Positions 44,610 through 53,220 of a stretch of 64,000 nucleotides of DNA are shown here, in pieces. The DNA is taken from assembly GCA_028821265.1 (NCBI GenBank), contig JAPPGU010000050.1:39392-103391 (forward strand). The letters are read 5' to 3'. Made by a program: the position numbers and the translations under genes. How positions within the stretch are numbered: the stretch's first letter is position 1; each line of letters starts with the position of its first letter. The stretch is from a bacterium. Its GTDB lineage: Bacteria; Actinomycetota; Acidimicrobiia; Spongiisociales; Spongiisociaceae. The notes under the pieces are model-generated. The model did no database searches. It worked only from the letters and a program-made list of their open reading frames with translations, and was not told where the DNA came from.

Positions 44610-44772
44610 CCCCGCCCGGCATCCGACAGGCAATAACCTTCCGTTGTTGACTCCAAGATCTGACACACAGTCGTTATTGAGAGAAAAGAGGGGCAGCCGG
44701 AGCACCGTTCCGGCTTGCGGCCAGCCCGTCCAGCGACAACAATCGGGGCCTATATCGGAACAAGGATGTGTA
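44610..44772. other. Gap between the giant gene and the bS22-like gene
   Basis: 163 bp. No clear T-tailed hairpin follows the giant gene. TTGACT at 44647-44652 is a possible -35 box, but no well-spaced -10 was found. TATATC at 44751 lies just before the ribosome-binding site of the next small gene. Confidence 0.3.
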
Positions 44773-44865
44773 TTGGGCTCGCTGGTTAAGAAGCGCCGCA
44801 AGAAAATGAGCAAGCACAAGTATCGCAAGCGGATCAAGGCCAACCGCCACAAGAAGAAGCAGTAG
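44773..44865 (+). CDS. bS22-like ribosomal miniprotein (AURKAIP1/COX24 domain)
   Basis: 30 residues reading (M)GSLVKKRRKKMSKHKYRKRI with a basic tail KANRHKKKQ. This closely follows the actinobacterial [20 protein letters not shown] pattern of the AURKAIP1/COX24 family, identified in mycobacterial ribosomes as bS22. The start is TTG at 44773, with AAGGA 6 nt upstream; a GTA precedes it, and no ATG or GTG gives a sensible start. Nearly half of the residues are Lys or Arg, in keeping with rRNA binding. Confidence 0.8.
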   Translation: MGSLVKKRRKKMSKHKYRKRIKANRHKKKQ

Positions 44866-44929
44866 GTCCGCCTCAGGGGGTGCTCGCGGGGCGGGAACGC
44901 GTTCTCCCGCCCGGCCAAAGTGAAGGTCT

Positions 44930-45067
44930 CTAGGGGGTCGACTCCGGCCTGTAGTAGCGCCGGATCGCCCAGCCGACAACCGCGACGACGAAGCCGCTGG
45001 AGGGGTTACCGCCGATGATCGCCAGCGCTAGGCCGTAGACGATCGCGACGGTGCCAAGCATGCGCAT
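44930..45067 (-). CDS. Small single-helix membrane protein
   Basis: 45 residues starting MRMLGTVAIVYGLALAIIGG, one long hydrophobic stretch broken by GGNPSSG, then FVVAVVGWAIRRYYRP. It is the downstream neighbour of thrB on the same strand, about 110 bp away, and convergent with the bS22-like gene. Unknown family; supported only by composition and an open frame. Confidence 0.4.
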   Translation of the reverse strand: MRMLGTVAIVYGLALAIIGGNPSSGFVVAVVGWAIRRYYRPESTP

Positions 45068-45178
45068 CGTGCTTAGAACAGTGCTCCTCGGTTCATCGGT
45101 CTACCTGTGTCGGGATTGTCCGCGGCAACCGGACTCGGGCGCCCGTGCCCCGATCACCCAGCCGATCGAGCCCCGAAC

Positions 45179-46024
45179 CTATCCGGCGCCTGTGACATCC
45201 GGCGCCAGCACCATCGCCTTGCCCTCGCCCCGCAGGGCGTCCGCCAGGGCGTCCTGGACCGTGGACATGTGGTCTCGCCGCGCCAGGCTGAGGATGGAGG
45301 GGCCGGCGCCCGACAGGCAGGCGTACACGGCCCCCGCCTCGAGGGCGACCTCCATCAGCCGGGCCGTCTCGGGGTAGGTGGCGAGGCGGGGCGGCTCGTG
45401 GATCTCGTCGCCGCGGGCGTTGTCGAGTATCTCCTCCGAACCGGTCCGCAGCCCCTCGATCAGCGCGGTGAGCCGTCCGAGGGTGCGAACCGCCACCTCG
45501 AGCGGGACGCAGTCCGGCACCACCTTGCGGGAGTCGCTGGTGCGGACCTCGAAGTCGGGGACCACCAGCACCGGCACCAGGTCGGGCGACAGCGAGTGGT
45601 GCACCACCCATCCTTCGGCCACCGACACCAACCCCCCGTAGACGGCGGCGGCGGCGTTGTCGGGGTGGCCCTCCAGGTACTTGACGTACTGGAACAGCTC
45701 GTCGTGGGTCGGGTCCTTGCCGTTGGCGCGCAGGGCGGCCAGGGTGCCGGCGGTGAAGGCGGCCGCGCTCGATCCCAGGCCGCTGCACAGGGGAACGTGG
45801 TTGGCGATCTCCATCCGGAGCGGCCGGTCGCTCACCGCACGAGCCGCCGCCAGGACGGCATCGTTGTCCTCATCGCCCAGGTAGGGCTCGGGTCCGATGT
45901 GCCGGGTCGACCACGAGCCCGCGACTTCGGCGGTTACCCGGCATCTCAGGTCGAGTGCCAGGGCCATGGTGTCGAAGCCGGGCCCGAGGTTGGCGGAGGA
46001 GGCCGGGGCGGAGGCGGTGCTCAT
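45179..46024 (-). CDS. thrB: Homoserine kinase
   Basis: 281 residues of the GHMP kinase family, phosphorylating homoserine in threonine synthesis. PASSANLGPGFDTMALAL at the N terminus, the ATP-binding PLCSGLGSSAAAFTAG, GHPDNAAAAVYGG, and ACLSGAGPSILSLA are the expected GHMP motifs in order. The ATG overlaps the TGA of the upstream CDF transporter by 4 bp. thrC and hom are not in the window. Confidence 0.94.
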   Translation of the reverse strand: MSTASAPASSANLGPGFDTMALALDLRCRVTAEVAGSWSTRHIGPEPYLGDEDNDAVLAAARAVSDRPLRMEIANHVPLCSGLGSSAAAFTAGTLAALRANGKDPTHDELFQYVKYLEGHPDNAAAAVYGGLVSVAEGWVVHHSLSPDLVPVLVVPDFEVRTSDSRKVVPDCVPLEVAVRTLGRLTALIEGLRTGSEEILDNARGDEIHEPPRLATYPETARLMEVALEAGAVYACLSGAGPSILSLARRDHMSTVQDALADALRGEGKAMVLAPDVTGAG

Positions 46025-46929
46025 GATCCGATGTCGATCTCGACGAAGATGTTCCCGGCCGCCGGCAGTGCGATCCGGATGGCCTCCTCGACGTCCTCGA
46101 TGGTCTGGTGGACCTCTTTACCGGAGAGGCCTTTCACCAACTCGACGTCGAGGTTGACCAGGATGTCCTCGGGACCCATGTGCATGGTGAGCAGGCGGTC
46201 CACGCCGGTGACGTTGGCGTGGGCCAGCACCCGCGCCCGGATGGTGGCCCGGTCCCGGCGTCCGGCGGCTTCCCCGATCAGCAGTCCCTTGATCTCGAAG
46301 GCCAGGAAGAACGCCACCACGGCCAGCAGCAACCCGATCAGGATCGACGCGAGGGCGTCCCAGATGGGGTCGCCGGTGATCTGGGAGGCGACTATGCCTG
46401 CCAGCGCGACGCTCAGGCCGCCGACCGCGGCGCTGTCCTCGAACAGTACGACCAGCAGGGCCGCGTCCTTGGTGTCGCGCAGGGTGCGCCACAGGGCCCG
46501 CGAGCCGCGGACCCGGTTGAACTCCCGCGCCGCCACCGTCCAGGGGATGGCCTCGAAGAGGATCGCCCCACCGAGCACGGCCACGGAGACACCGAAGCTC
46601 TCCACCGCATGCGGATGCCGGAGGGCGTTGACGCCGTGCTGGATGGAGAACACGGCGCCGCCCACGAACAGCATGACCGCCACCATGAAGCTCCAGAAGT
46701 AGACCTCCTTGCCCCGCCCGAACGGATGGCGCTGCCCGCCGGCGCGTTTGGCGACCGTCATGCCCCATAGAAGCATCCCCTGGTTACCGGAGTCGGCCAC
46801 CGAGTGGATCGCCTCGGCCAGCATCGCCGCCGACCCGGTGATGGCGGCCGCTATGAACTTGGCTACCGCGATGGCCGAGTTGGCGGCCAGCGCGGCGACT
46901 ACAGCGAGACGGGAGCCTTGGGAAGCCAT
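46021..46929 (-). CDS. Cation diffusion facilitator family transporter
   Basis: 302 residues with about six membrane helices. AEAIHSVADSGNQGMLLWG and HPFGRGKEVYFWSFMVAVM place it in the SLC30A9-like CDF branch, which exports Zn2+ or other divalent ions. A cytosolic ferredoxin-like C domain (ILVNLDVELV, VHQTIEDVEEAIR) follows. TAAACT 9 nt before the ATG may be a leaderless -10. It is translationally coupled to thrB. Confidence 0.92.
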   Translation of the reverse strand: MASQGSRLAVVAALAANSAIAVAKFIAAAITGSAAMLAEAIHSVADSGNQGMLLWGMTVAKRAGGQRHPFGRGKEVYFWSFMVAVMLFVGGAVFSIQHGVNALRHPHAVESFGVSVAVLGGAILFEAIPWTVAAREFNRVRGSRALWRTLRDTKDAALLVVLFEDSAAVGGLSVALAGIVASQITGDPIWDALASILIGLLLAVVAFFLAFEIKGLLIGEAAGRRDRATIRARVLAHANVTGVDRLLTMHMGPEDILVNLDVELVKGLSGKEVHQTIEDVEEAIRIALPAAGNIFVEIDIGS

Positions 46930-46993
46930 TCGGGTTCCAGTTTACGAGGTCGTGGGTTCCTCAGCACCGCAGCAGGGCTACGGTAGGCAGGTC

Positions 46994-47209
46994 ATGGCGG
47001 ACATTCTCGGGTTGGACGCCCTGCTGGGGCAGATGATGACGGCGCTGGGGCTGGCGATGGTGGCCGGGAACGGCTTCGCCATGTGGAAACACGCCCGTGG
47101 TGAGGCTCCCGAAGGTGCCAAGGGCGCCTACCGGCCGGGGCGGGTTCGCTTCCTGCTGGGGGTAGGTCTGGTGATCAGCATCTGGGGCCTGGCCGGCATT
47201 TTGACCTGA
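46994..47209 (+). CDS. Small two-helix membrane protein
   Basis: 71 residues: MADILGLDALLGQMMTALGL begins a first hydrophobic segment, then MWKHARGEAPEGAKGAYRPG as a polar loop, and VRFLLGVGLVISIWGLAGIL as a second helix. TACGGT lies 9 nt upstream of the ATG. It is divergent from the CDF gene. Unknown function. Confidence 0.6.
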   Translation: MADILGLDALLGQMMTALGLAMVAGNGFAMWKHARGEAPEGAKGAYRPGRVRFLLGVGLVISIWGLAGILT

Positions 47210-47282
47210 TCCGAAGGCGTGGCAGATCGGCCCGACGCATATGACACCCACCCTGGCCCCTCGCTACCATCGCGGCGGTCCG

Positions 47283-47353
47283 GCGGGTGTAGTTCAGTGG
47301 TAGAACATCAGCTTCCCAAGCTGAGAACGGGGGTTCGATTCCCCTCACCCGCT
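47283..47353 (+). tRNA. tRNA-Gly (anticodon CCC)
   Basis: 71 nt cloverleaf: acceptor GCGGGTG pairs with CACCCGC, D arm TAGTTCAGTGGTAGAA, anticodon stem CAGC/GCTG around loop TTCCCAA (anticodon CCC, reading GGG), T arm GGGGGTTCGATTCCCCT. The CCA end is not encoded. Confidence 0.96.
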
Positions 47354-47404
47354 CCCTTCCCTTGACGCGCTGATTCCATCGCTCAGCAACCTGGGAGCAG
47401 AGCG

Positions 47405-47968
47405 GTGATACTTTCGGACCGGGACATCAAAGCCGCCATCGAGGCGGAACGCATCGGGATCGATCCCTACGATCCCGAGAACGTCCAGCCCTCGTCGATC
47501 GACCTGCGGGTGGATCGTTTCTTCCGGGTGTTCGAGAACCACCTCTACCCGTACATCGATCCCAAGACGGCCCAGCCCGACCTCACCCAGGAGAGGGCGG
47601 TTAGCCCCGATGGCCGCTTCATCCTCCACCCCGGCAAGTTCGTGCTCGGGGCCACCCTCGAGCGCATCCATCTGGCCGACGACCTCGTGGCCCGTCTCGA
47701 GGGCAAATCCAGCCTGGGCCGGATCGGCCTGCTGATCCATTCGACCGCCGGGTTCGTGGATCCCGGCTTCAACGGTTACCTGACCCTCGAGCTTGCCAAC
47801 GTGGCCAACCTGCCGATTGCCATCTATCCGGGAATGCTGATCGGGCAGATCAGCTTCTACGAGCTCTCCAGCCCGGCGGAGTACCCCTACGGTTCGCTGT
47901 GGGCCGGGTCCAAGTACCAGGGCCAGCGCGGCCCTACGGCGTCCCGCATCCACGAGAACTTCCGCTAG
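47405..47968 (+). CDS. dcd: dCTP deaminase
   Basis: 187 residues. [49 protein letters not shown] and [14 protein letters not shown] are conserved throughout the family. The [11 protein letters not shown] segment and the C-terminal [14 protein letters not shown] lid fit both plain dCTP deaminase (making dUTP) and the bifunctional actinobacterial form that goes on to dUMP. GTG start at 47405. It lies next to tRNA-Gly and converges on purB. Confidence 0.95.
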   Translation: MILSDRDIKAAIEAERIGIDPYDPENVQPSSIDLRVDRFFRVFENHLYPYIDPKTAQPDLTQERAVSPDGRFILHPGKFVLGATLERIHLADDLVARLEGKSSLGRIGLLIHSTAGFVDPGFNGYLTLELANVANLPIAIYPGMLIGQISFYELSSPAEYPYGSLWAGSKYQGQRGPTASRIHENFR

Positions 47969-47978
47969 CGCTAGCGGA

Positions 47979-49424
47979 TCAGAGCAGGGTCTCCGGCTGG
48001 TAGTCCGCTGCGTGCGGATGAGCGTCGACCACCTCCGCGACCGCTCTGGCAACGGCGTCCACCTGCGAGCCTGCCCGTCCCGCCAGGCCGGTGGCGGTGG
48101 CCGCCTCCCGGATCCGCGATGCGTCCAGGGGAAAGGCCGGATCGTGGCCGAGCGATGCCCAGAGGTCGTGGTCGTCCCCGTCCCGCCGGGCAGTGGCCGC
48201 CCGAAGGGCATGGGATTGGATGACCCGGTGGGCGTGCTCGCGGCCCATCCCCGCCGCCACCGCCGCAAGCAGGACCCGGGTCGTGGAGAGGAACGGCAAC
48301 TCGGCGGCCAACTCCTCCTCCACGCGTCCGGGAAACACCGCCATGTCCCGGACCACGTGCAGGGTGGCCTCCAGCAACCCGTCGGCGGCGAAGAAGGAGT
48401 CGGGCAGCATCACCCGCCGTACCACGGAGTCGCTGACATCGCCCTCGTTCCACTGGTGTCCTGACAGCCCGGCGGCCATGGCGAGGTAGCCGCCCAGAAC
48501 CACGGCCAGCCCGGTGATCCGCTCGCAGGTACGCATGTTCGTCTTGTGGGGCATGGCCGATGATCCCACCTGGCCGGGTTGGAAGCCCTCGGAGGCCAGG
48601 TCGGCGCCGGCCATCAGCCGGAGGGTGGTGGCCAGGCTGGCGGGGCCGGCCGCCAGTTGGGCCAGCGCGGACACCACCTCCAGGTCGAGCGATCTCGGAT
48701 AGATCTGCCCCACGGCGGTCAGGCGCCGGGAGAACCCCAGTCCATCCGCCACCTTCTCCTCGAACCGGTCCACCGCCTCCTCGTCACCACCGAACAGGCC
48801 CAGGAGGTCCTGCTGGGTCCCCACCGGGCCTTTGATCCCTCTCAGGGGATAGCCGGCGATCAGGGTCTCGACCCGCCGGTATGCGGCCAGGGTCTCCTCG
48901 GCGGCGGAGGCAAGACGTTTCCCCACGGTGGTGGGCTGGGCCGGCACGTTGTGGCTGCGGCCCACCACGACCGTTGTCCGGTACTCGACCGCCCGGCCCG
49001 CCAGGGCTGCCAGCACCGCCACGGTCTTGTCCCGCAGCGTCTCGAGCGACCGCCGGACCACCATCTGCTCGACGTTCTCGGTGACATCCCGGGAGGTGAG
49101 TCCCTTGTGGATGTGCTCGTGGCCCGCCAGCCCGCAGAACTCCCCGATGCGGGCCGCCAGGTCATGACGGGTGGCTTCCTCCCTCGACCGGATCGAGGCC
49201 AGGTCGACCTGATGGATGACCGCCCGGTAGTCGTCGACCACTCCTTCGGGCACCGGCACTCCCAGTTCGATCTGGGCCTCGAGGACCGCTACCCAGAGCT
49301 CCCGCTCCATGACCACCCGGCCCACCGGTGACCAGAGGCGACGGATCTCGCGGCCGGCGTAGCGGGAGGCCAGGACATTGGGAACGTCGGACTGTCCGGG
49401 GAGATCCGCCGGGGTCGGTGCCAT
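47979..49424 (-). CDS. purB: Adenylosuccinate lyase
   Basis: 481 residues of the fumarase/aspartase superfamily, acting twice in purine synthesis (SAICAR and adenylosuccinate cleavage). NVLASRYAGREIRRLWSP, HIHKGLTSRDVTEN, VGRSHNVPAQPTTVGKR and the signature GSSAMPHKTNMRTCERI are present. The Met at 49424 is chosen from homologues' start (LASRYA about 18 residues in); the frame is open for 93 more codons but runs into the next gene. It converges on dcd with a 10-bp gap. Confidence 0.95.
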   Translation of the reverse strand: MAPTPADLPGQSDVPNVLASRYAGREIRRLWSPVGRVVMERELWVAVLEAQIELGVPVPEGVVDDYRAVIHQVDLASIRSREEATRHDLAARIGEFCGLAGHEHIHKGLTSRDVTENVEQMVVRRSLETLRDKTVAVLAALAGRAVEYRTTVVVGRSHNVPAQPTTVGKRLASAAEETLAAYRRVETLIAGYPLRGIKGPVGTQQDLLGLFGGDEEAVDRFEEKVADGLGFSRRLTAVGQIYPRSLDLEVVSALAQLAAGPASLATTLRLMAGADLASEGFQPGQVGSSAMPHKTNMRTCERITGLAVVLGGYLAMAAGLSGHQWNEGDVSDSVVRRVMLPDSFFAADGLLEATLHVVRDMAVFPGRVEEELAAELPFLSTTRVLLAAVAAGMGREHAHRVIQSHALRAATARRDGDDHDLWASLGHDPAFPLDASRIREAATATGLAGRAGSQVDAVARAVAEVVDAHPHAADYQPETLL

Positions 49425-49438
49425 CGTCTCGACTCCGC

Positions 49439-50350
49439 TCAGGTCTCCGTCTCGGATGGGTCCCATTCCACCCCCGCCAGGCGGGCCAGGGCCAGGATGA
49501 GCGACTGGGTGCCCTTGCGCCCCAGCCCCTGGGCCTGGAGCGATACGTAGAGCTCGTGGGCCAGGGCCAGACCGGGCGCCGGGAGCTTCATGGAGGCGGC
49601 CTCCCTCAGGGCGATCCCCATGTCCTTGACGAAGTGATCCACGAAGAAGCCCGGCTCGAAGTCGCCCCCGAGCATCCGGGGACCGTAGTTCGACAGCGAC
49701 CACGATCCGGCCGCGCCGCCGCTGACCGACCCCATCACCGTGTCGAGGTCGAGTCCGGCCTGCTGGCCGTAGAGCAACGCCTCGGACAACCCGATCATGC
49801 CGGTGGCGATCAGGATCTGGTTCACCGCCTTGGTGTGCTGGCCGGCGCCCGGCCCGCCCTGGCGGATGATGGTCTTGCCCATGGTCTCGAACACCGGCCG
49901 CACCTGCTCCACAGGGTCCGGGTCGCCGCCGATCATTATTGACAATGTGCCGTTGCGGGCGCCTATGTCACCCCCGCTCACCGGGGCGTCGATGGCCTCC
50001 ACACCCCGTTCGGCGCACGTGGCGGCGATCTCGATGGCGAGGGCGGGCTCGGAGGTGGTCATGTCCACCAGCACGTCGCCGGCCGAGGCGCCTTCCAGCA
50101 GGCCGTCCGGGCCGAGGAACACCTGGCGGACATCCTCCGGGAAGCCGACGATGGCGAAGGACATGTCCGACGCCGCGGCCACCTCGGCGGGGGTGGCGGC
50201 CCAGGTGGCGCCGCGGGCGATGAGGTTCGCGGCCCTGGCCTTGGTGCGGGTGGTCACCGTCACCGGATATCCGGCGTCGAGGACGTGCCCGCACATGGAG
50301 ACGCCCATCACTCCGGTTCCGACCCAGCCGATCGCAGGCTTGTCAGTCAC
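49439..50350 (-). CDS. NAD(P)-dependent beta-hydroxyacid dehydrogenase (HIBADH/TSAR family)
   Basis: 303 residues. Rossmann start [18 protein letters not shown], substrate-site [20 protein letters not shown] and the catalytic lysine in [15 protein letters not shown] are typical of 3-hydroxyisobutyrate and tartronate-semialdehyde reductases. The substrate cannot be fixed. GTG 50350 has AAAGGAGC upstream and overlaps the stop of the preceding MDR gene (GTGA), so the two are co-translated. Confidence 0.9.
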   Translation of the reverse strand: MTDKPAIGWVGTGVMGVSMCGHVLDAGYPVTVTTRTKARAANLIARGATWAATPAEVAAASDMSFAIVGFPEDVRQVFLGPDGLLEGASAGDVLVDMTTSEPALAIEIAATCAERGVEAIDAPVSGGDIGARNGTLSIMIGGDPDPVEQVRPVFETMGKTIIRQGGPGAGQHTKAVNQILIATGMIGLSEALLYGQQAGLDLDTVMGSVSGGAAGSWSLSNYGPRMLGGDFEPGFFVDHFVKDMGIALREAASMKLPAPGLALAHELYVSLQAQGLGRKGTQSLILALARLAGVEWDPSETET

Positions 50351-51360
50351 GTTCCGCTCCTTTCGATGACCAGCTTGCCCTGATGATCCCCGGCCTTCAT
50401 CCGGCCCAATGCCTCCGGCAGGTGCTCGAACGGGTAGACGCTGTCCACTAGAACCGGCAGATCGCCGCCGGCCACCCACTCGGTCACCCGGGCGAAGTCC
50501 TCGTGGTCGAACATGGTGGAGCCGATGATCTCCAGGTGGCGGAAGAAGAGCGGCGGGACGCTGACCTCCACCTTGGGGCCGCTGGTGGATCCGCAGGTCA
50601 CCAGCCGGCCGCCCGGCGCCAACGACCGCATCGACTGGCTCCAGGTGGCGGGCCCGACGTTCTCGAACACCACCTCGGCCTGCCGTCCCGCGGCCTGCCG
50701 GAGTTCCTTGGAGAAATCCCCTCCGGAGGCGAACCCACCCGCCGCGCCGAGCTGTACGGCCCGTTCGATCTTGGCCGGGCTACGAGAGGTGACGTAGACC
50801 TCGGCGCCCATCAGCCGGCCGATCATCAGCCCGGCCGAGCTGACCCCCCCGCCGACCCCCACTACCAGCATCAGATCCCCGCCGCAGAGGCGGGCCCGGC
50901 GCAGCATCCGGTAGGCGGTGGAGTAGGCCAGCCCGTAGGCCGCCGCCCGGTCCCAGGGGAGGTGGGCCGGCTTGGGCACGACGTTGGTGGCCGGAACTAC
51001 GACGTATTCGGCCAGCGTTCCCCAGGAGTGCTCGCCCAGCACCCCCAGCTTCCCGCTGAAGGGTATGTGGCCGGTGGTGGGGGCGTAGCCGAGGCTCGGG
51101 TTGACGATCACCTCGGCGCCCGGCGCCCAGCCGTCCACGCCGTCACCCACCGCGTCGACCACCCCGGCGCCATCCCCGCCGGCCACATGGGGGAAGTGCT
51201 TGGGAGCGGGGAGGCCCATCGACATCCACAGGTCGAGGCGGTTGAGCGCGGACGTCACCAGCCTCACCCTCACCTGGCCCGGCCCGGGGATGGGCGTCTC
51301 CACCTCCCCCAGGGTGTAGGAGGAAGGCCCCCGCGTGTCGTTCAGAATCCAAGCCCGCAC
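50347..51360 (-). CDS. MDR-family alcohol dehydrogenase/quinone reductase-like protein
   Basis: 337 residues of the medium-chain dehydrogenase superfamily. An N-terminal GroES-like domain ([33 protein letters not shown]) and a Rossmann domain ([18 protein letters not shown]) are clear. The structural-zinc cysteine cluster is absent. A partial GHxxxG-like zinc site is not obvious, so it may be a zinc-independent reductase. It is coupled to a beta-hydroxyacid dehydrogenase, suggesting a shared degradation route. Confidence 0.85.
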   Translation of the reverse strand: MRAWILNDTRGPSSYTLGEVETPIPGPGQVRVRLVTSALNRLDLWMSMGLPAPKHFPHVAGGDGAGVVDAVGDGVDGWAPGAEVIVNPSLGYAPTTGHIPFSGKLGVLGEHSWGTLAEYVVVPATNVVPKPAHLPWDRAAAYGLAYSTAYRMLRRARLCGGDLMLVVGVGGGVSSAGLMIGRLMGAEVYVTSRSPAKIERAVQLGAAGGFASGGDFSKELRQAAGRQAEVVFENVGPATWSQSMRSLAPGGRLVTCGSTSGPKVEVSVPPLFFRHLEIIGSTMFDHEDFARVTEWVAGGDLPVLVDSVYPFEHLPEALGRMKAGDHQGKLVIERSGT

Positions 51361-51370
51361 GGGCCAAGGC

Positions 51371-51538
51371 TAGTGATCTGCCTGCGAAACAACCGGGTGC
51401 TCTGGCGGCCATCGGCGTCCCGTCGCTGCGTTCCGCTTCCTCAACGTACCGCTGCGGGTACGCCTTCGTCAGCGGGCCTTGCGAGGAACACCGCTGCCTC
51501 GCCAAACCACACCGCCATTACACAGACAGACCACTAGA
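51371..51538. repeat. MITE-like element, long copy (168 bp)
   Basis: Non-coding stretch bounded by CTAGTGATCTGCCTG and CAGACAGACCACTAG, which are inverted repeats with 13 of 15 matches. The right 26 bp recurs at 13184-13209 and the left 35 bp resembles 22154-22190. It fills most of the gap between the MDR gene and thiD. It encodes no transposase, so any movement would need one in trans. Confidence 0.65.
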
Positions 51539-51581
51539 CCGCGCCCGGGACGGCGTCGCCGCCTGATGCCGATCGGTCGGG

Positions 51582-52379
51582 CTAGGTCCAGCCGAAGTGG
51601 TCGATGGGGCCCTCGCCGCGGCCCAGGTCCCAGCCAGCGGCGCCGGTGATGGCGCGCGACACCCACGCTCGGGCGTCGGCGATGGCCACTATCAGGTCGG
51701 CACCGGTGGCCAGGCGGGCCGCTATGGAGGCCGAGAGGGCATCCCCGGTTCCGTGGACGTTCCGCGACCGCACCCGGCGTCCCGGGAGGGCATGGGTCCG
51801 GATCCCGTCCGAGAACACGTCCAGGAGAGGCTTGTCGTCAGCCATCCGGCCGCCGGTCACCAGGAAGGGCGTCCGGGTGGTGCGGGCCAGGTACTCCGCC
51901 GCGGCCCGCTGGTCGCGTTCGTTCTCGACGGGTCGGCTGGCCAGCAGGGCCGCCTCCCGGTGGTTGGGGGTGGCCAGGCGGGCCGCCGGGATCAGGGCTT
52001 CGCGGTAGGCGGCGACGGTGGATCGATCCGCCAGCGACCTCCCGTCCCGATCCACCAGGACCGGATCGATCACCAGGTTGGGCAGCCGGGCCGCTTGTTC
52101 CGCCACCAGCCGGACCACCTCGGCCCGGCCCAACAGACCCGTCTTGGTGGCGTCCGGCGGAAGGTCGGAAGCGACCGCTTCCAACTGCGAGGAGATCATC
52201 TTGACGGGCACTTGCTCGGCCCTGGTGACGCCCCGGGTGTTCTGCGCGGTGACGGTGGTGATCACCGTGGTGGCGAACACGCGGTGCGCCGACAGCGTCT
52301 TGAGGTCGGCCTGGATCCCGGCGCCGGCACCGGAGTCGCTGCCGCCGATCGTCATCACCGTCTTGGGGGTATCTGTCAT
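51582..52379 (-). CDS. thiD: Hydroxymethylpyrimidine (phosphate) kinase
   Basis: 265 residues of the ribokinase-like fold, acting in thiamine synthesis. [59 protein letters not shown] and [18 protein letters not shown] are the expected motifs, with the catalytic Asp in GTGD. The usual GTGCTLSAA Cys is replaced by Asp. Its ATG overlaps the TGA of the upstream unknown gene (ATGA). No TPP riboswitch was recognised upstream. Confidence 0.93.
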   Translation of the reverse strand: MTDTPKTVMTIGGSDSGAGAGIQADLKTLSAHRVFATTVITTVTAQNTRGVTRAEQVPVKMISSQLEAVASDLPPDATKTGLLGRAEVVRLVAEQAARLPNLVIDPVLVDRDGRSLADRSTVAAYREALIPAARLATPNHREAALLASRPVENERDQRAAAEYLARTTRTPFLVTGGRMADDKPLLDVFSDGIRTHALPGRRVRSRNVHGTGDALSASIAARLATGADLIVAIADARAWVSRAITGAAGWDLGRGEGPIDHFGWT

Positions 52380-53125
52380 GTCCTCCAGCCGACCAGGGTG
52401 TCGTGGGCGGTCCGTCTCTCGCAGCCGGATCGCTGCACGATGCCGACCTCGTCCGATTCGACCGTGGTGTTCGTGCACCCGCCTGCTTCGTAGGCCTGGT
52501 AGGTCACGCGACCGCGGTCCACCGGAACGGGCTCGCCATCTAGGCCGAGCGCGGACGGCTCGCTCCACCGTACTTCGATGGGAGGATCGTCGCACCGGGT
52601 GAAGAGTTCGGACCACACGACCGGCGATCGGAGATGGTCGCCGTCGCACAGGAGGTGGCGCACCAGCACGTCCTCGCCGGTGTCGAGGCCCTCGATCCGG
52701 GCCGGCCACCGGCTCGGGCCCTGGTCGCCGGGGGTGCAAGGTCCGATGGTTAGGCGGTACCGGGCACCCGGCTCCCACGCGAAGTCCCTGGTGTTGGGGT
52801 CGAGGGGCGTGGACGGCAAGGACGACTCCGTTCCCGGCAGGATGGCGCCGTCGCAGTCGTATCCACCCCAGTTGACGGCCAGATACCGGGGATGCCGGGG
52901 ATTCCACTGGATCCCGGTGTGGGCGCCTCCTTCGTGGCGATCGGGCGACCAGAAGGATGCCTGGATGGCGAAGAAGGCCAGACGGTCGACCTCTGGCGGC
53001 TGCAGCACTTCCAGGATCACCGACACCGATTCCAAGGGAACGTCGGGAACATCCCACCAGACATGGAACGAGGAAGCCCCGTTGGGGGATGGCGGTAATC
53101 CGCGCTCCCGGAGCGGACCGCTCAC
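52376..53125 (-). CDS. Conserved hypothetical protein coupled to thiD
   Basis: 249 residues, soluble, without a signal peptide. Trp- and Pro-rich, with [58 protein letters not shown] and several Cys ([30 protein letters not shown]). The aromatic beta-rich pattern suggests a jelly-roll or lectin-like fold, but no family can be named. The gene is translationally coupled to thiD by a 4-bp overlap. Expected cytosolic unless exported by a non-classical route. Confidence 0.7.
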   Translation of the reverse strand: MSGPLRERGLPPSPNGASSFHVWWDVPDVPLESVSVILEVLQPPEVDRLAFFAIQASFWSPDRHEGGAHTGIQWNPRHPRYLAVNWGGYDCDGAILPGTESSLPSTPLDPNTRDFAWEPGARYRLTIGPCTPGDQGPSRWPARIEGLDTGEDVLVRHLLCDGDHLRSPVVWSELFTRCDDPPIEVRWSEPSALGLDGEPVPVDRGRVTYQAYEAGGCTNTTVESDEVGIVQRSGCERRTAHDTLVGWRT

Positions 53126-53220
53126 CTACGGCCCTGTCCTGGTGGCGGGATCACCTGGGGCGCCGTAGTGCCTGGCCGGCGCAGGAGCTGGGACAGTTCC
53201 GGGGCCAAACGGGAGGCTCC

